Assembly: GCA_021778375.1 (NCBI GenBank)
Contig: JAJYCM010000033.1
Coordinates: 1-15,413, forward strand
Reading direction: 5' to 3'
DNA from: Bacteroidota bacterium
GTDB taxonomy: Bacteria; Bacteroidota; Ignavibacteria; Ignavibacteriales; Ignavibacteriaceae
Length of the DNA stretch: 15,413 nt
Part shown: piece after piece, positions 14,250-15,413 of the stretch
Layout: every line of letters starts with the position of its first letter
How positions within the stretch are numbered: position 1 is the first letter of the stretch
Position numbers and translations under genes: made by a program
The notes under the pieces: generated by a model
Database searches by the model: none
The model's input: only the letters and a program-made list of their open reading frames with translations
Told to the model about the DNA's origin: nothing

Positions 14250-15413
14250 ATGAATTCAAACCTTAAAACAAAAATAAAAAACCTTCCGGGCAGCCCTGGC
14301 GTTTATCAATATATGAACGACAAGGGAAAAGTGATTTATGTTGGGAAAGCAGTAAACCTGAAGAACCGCGTAAGGAGTTATTTCCACAGCGGAGTCATAT
14401 CTCCCAAAACTCTTGCGCTTATAAATAAAATTGCGGATTTACAGATAATAGCAACCGACAATGAAATTGAAGCGTTGGTACTTGAAAATAATTTAATAAA
14501 GGAATTAAAACCACGCTACAATGTCAATTTGAAAGACGACAAATCTTACCCATTTATTAAAGTCACTAAAGAACCTTTCCCCCGAGTATACCCGACTCGC
14601 AGAGTTATTAGAGACGGTTCAAAATATTTTGGCCCTTACACAGACGTTAAAAATATGAAAGCTTCGCTTCGGACTATCAATCAAATTTTCAAGATCAGAA
14701 GCTGCAAATTAGATTTGACAAGAGAAAACATTGAGAAGAAAAAATTCAAAGTATGTCTTGATTATCACATAAAAAAGTGCGACGGTCCTTGCGAGGATTT
14801 AATTTCAGAAATTGCATACAACGAGATGGTTAATGAGGTTGTTAAGTTATTAAAGGGGAAAACAGATGATCTTATTAAAGAGTTAAACAATAAAATGCAA
14901 AACGCCGTTGACGAATTGAATTTTGAAAAAGCAGCCGAAGTAAGAGACAAATTGAATCAGCTTATGGCAATAGCTTCTAAGCAAAAAATTGTAAGCGAAA
15001 ATTTGGAAGATCGCGACATAATTTCGATTGCTTATGAAGGAAGAGATTGTGCTTGCACAATTTTCAACGTCAGAACCGGTAAGCTTGTGGGGAAAAAACA
15101 ATTGCGTTTAAGCTTGGAGGAAGGAGAAGAACTTGCTAATCTTTACGCCTCGTCAATTAAATTCTATTATACTGAGTTTGTAGAAATTCCTGATGAAATT
15201 GTTTTGGAAACAGAACCTTCCGATTTTTTACTTTTAAATGATTGGTTGAATATAAAGGCGGAAAGAAAAATAAAATTCTTGATCCCAAAACGCGGCAATA
15301 CATTTTCTCTTTTAAGAATGTGTAAGGAAAATGCAACGCTTCAATTAAAAGAAATTCAATTACAGAAGATGAAGCGGGAAGGTCACATTCCTCATGTACT
15401 GGCTGCTTTGCAA
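14250..15413 (+). CDS. uvrC: Excinuclease ABC subunit C, N-terminal 388 residues (3' end outside window)
   Basis: UvrC makes the two incisions around a DNA lesion after UvrA and UvrB have located it (nucleotide excision repair, cytosol). The frame is open from the ATG at 14250 to the window end, giving 388 of about 600 residues. Residues about 11-95 form the GIY-YIG nuclease domain for the 3' incision: GVYQYM (17-22), VIYVGKA (28-34), NLKNRVRSYF (36-45), and the ENNLIKELKPRYN helix with its metal-binding Glu (79-91). Cys152, 169, 177 and 181 match the spacing of the iron-sulfur cluster cysteines of UvrC. The UVR motif (FEKAAEVRDKL, 225-235) binds UvrB. The endonuclease V-like domain begins near 255; the helix-hairpin-helix end is cut off. 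No clear Shine-Dalgarno sequence or promoter was found. Confidence 0.95.
   Translation, partial: MNSNLKTKIKNLPGSPGVYQYMNDKGKVIYVGKAVNLKNRVRSYFHSGVISPKTLALINKIADLQIIATDNEIEALVLENNLIKELKPRYNVNLKDDKSYPFIKVTKEPFPRVYPTRRVIRDGSKYFGPYTDVKNMKASLRTINQIFKIRSCKLDLTRENIEKKKFKVCLDYHIKKCDGPCEDLISEIAYNEMVNEVVKLLKGKTDDLIKELNNKMQNAVDELNFEKAAEVRDKLNQLMAIASKQKIVSENLEDRDIISIAYEGRDCACTIFNVRTGKLVGKKQLRLSLEEGEELANLYASSIKFYYTEFVEIPDEIVLETEPSDFLLLNDWLNIKAERKIKFLIPKRGNTFSLLRMCKENATLQLKEIQLQKMKREGHIPHVLAALQ

Overview
The window is a stretch of ordinary chromosome from an AT-rich, Gram-negative bacterium, most likely of the Bacteroidota/Chlorobi side of the FCB group and plausibly Ignavibacteria. Four observations point there. 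Two intergenic regions carry TTG-N20-TAnnTTTG promoters, the form used by the Bacteroidota primary sigma factor. secD and secF are separate genes rather than the fused secDF usual in Bacteroidia and Flavobacteriia. Many genes lack a clear Shine-Dalgarno sequence and have A-rich leaders instead. A block of short palindromes and TCGAAATGACA repeats lies between two convergent genes. An lpxH gene implies a lipid A-bearing outer membrane. The taxonomic call is an inference; no marker gene here settles it.

Left part (1-5819, + strand): the 3' end of a purine nucleoside phosphorylase gene, then the preprotein translocase pair secD-secF with a good promoter and terminator. A 557-base gap follows. 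It holds a probable small RNA gene (promoter, two hairpins, T-tract) and then a structured leader in front of a DEAD-box RNA helicase gene with a DbpA-type RNA-binding C-terminus. The helicase gene converges on the next block, and the repeat cluster (about 5846-6054) separates them.

Middle part (6099-12726, - strand): in transcription order, a secreted M1-family metallopeptidase, lpxH (lipid A synthesis), a class A penicillin-binding protein (peptidoglycan synthesis), tRNA-Leu(CAG) and glnS. lpxH and the PBP gene are separated by one base. The tRNA sits 22 bases ahead of glnS, so part of this block is probably one transcript that joins envelope synthesis with translation genes.

Right part (12727-15413, + strand): glgC (ADP-glucose synthesis), read divergently from the peptidase gene, then a terminator-like hairpin and the 5' two-thirds of uvrC (nucleotide excision repair), which runs off the window.

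All protein genes belong to well-known families, and I see no phage, CRISPR, toxin or secretion island. The least explained parts are non-coding: the small RNA candidate near 3771-3850, the hairpins in the helicase leader, and the palindromic repeat cluster.
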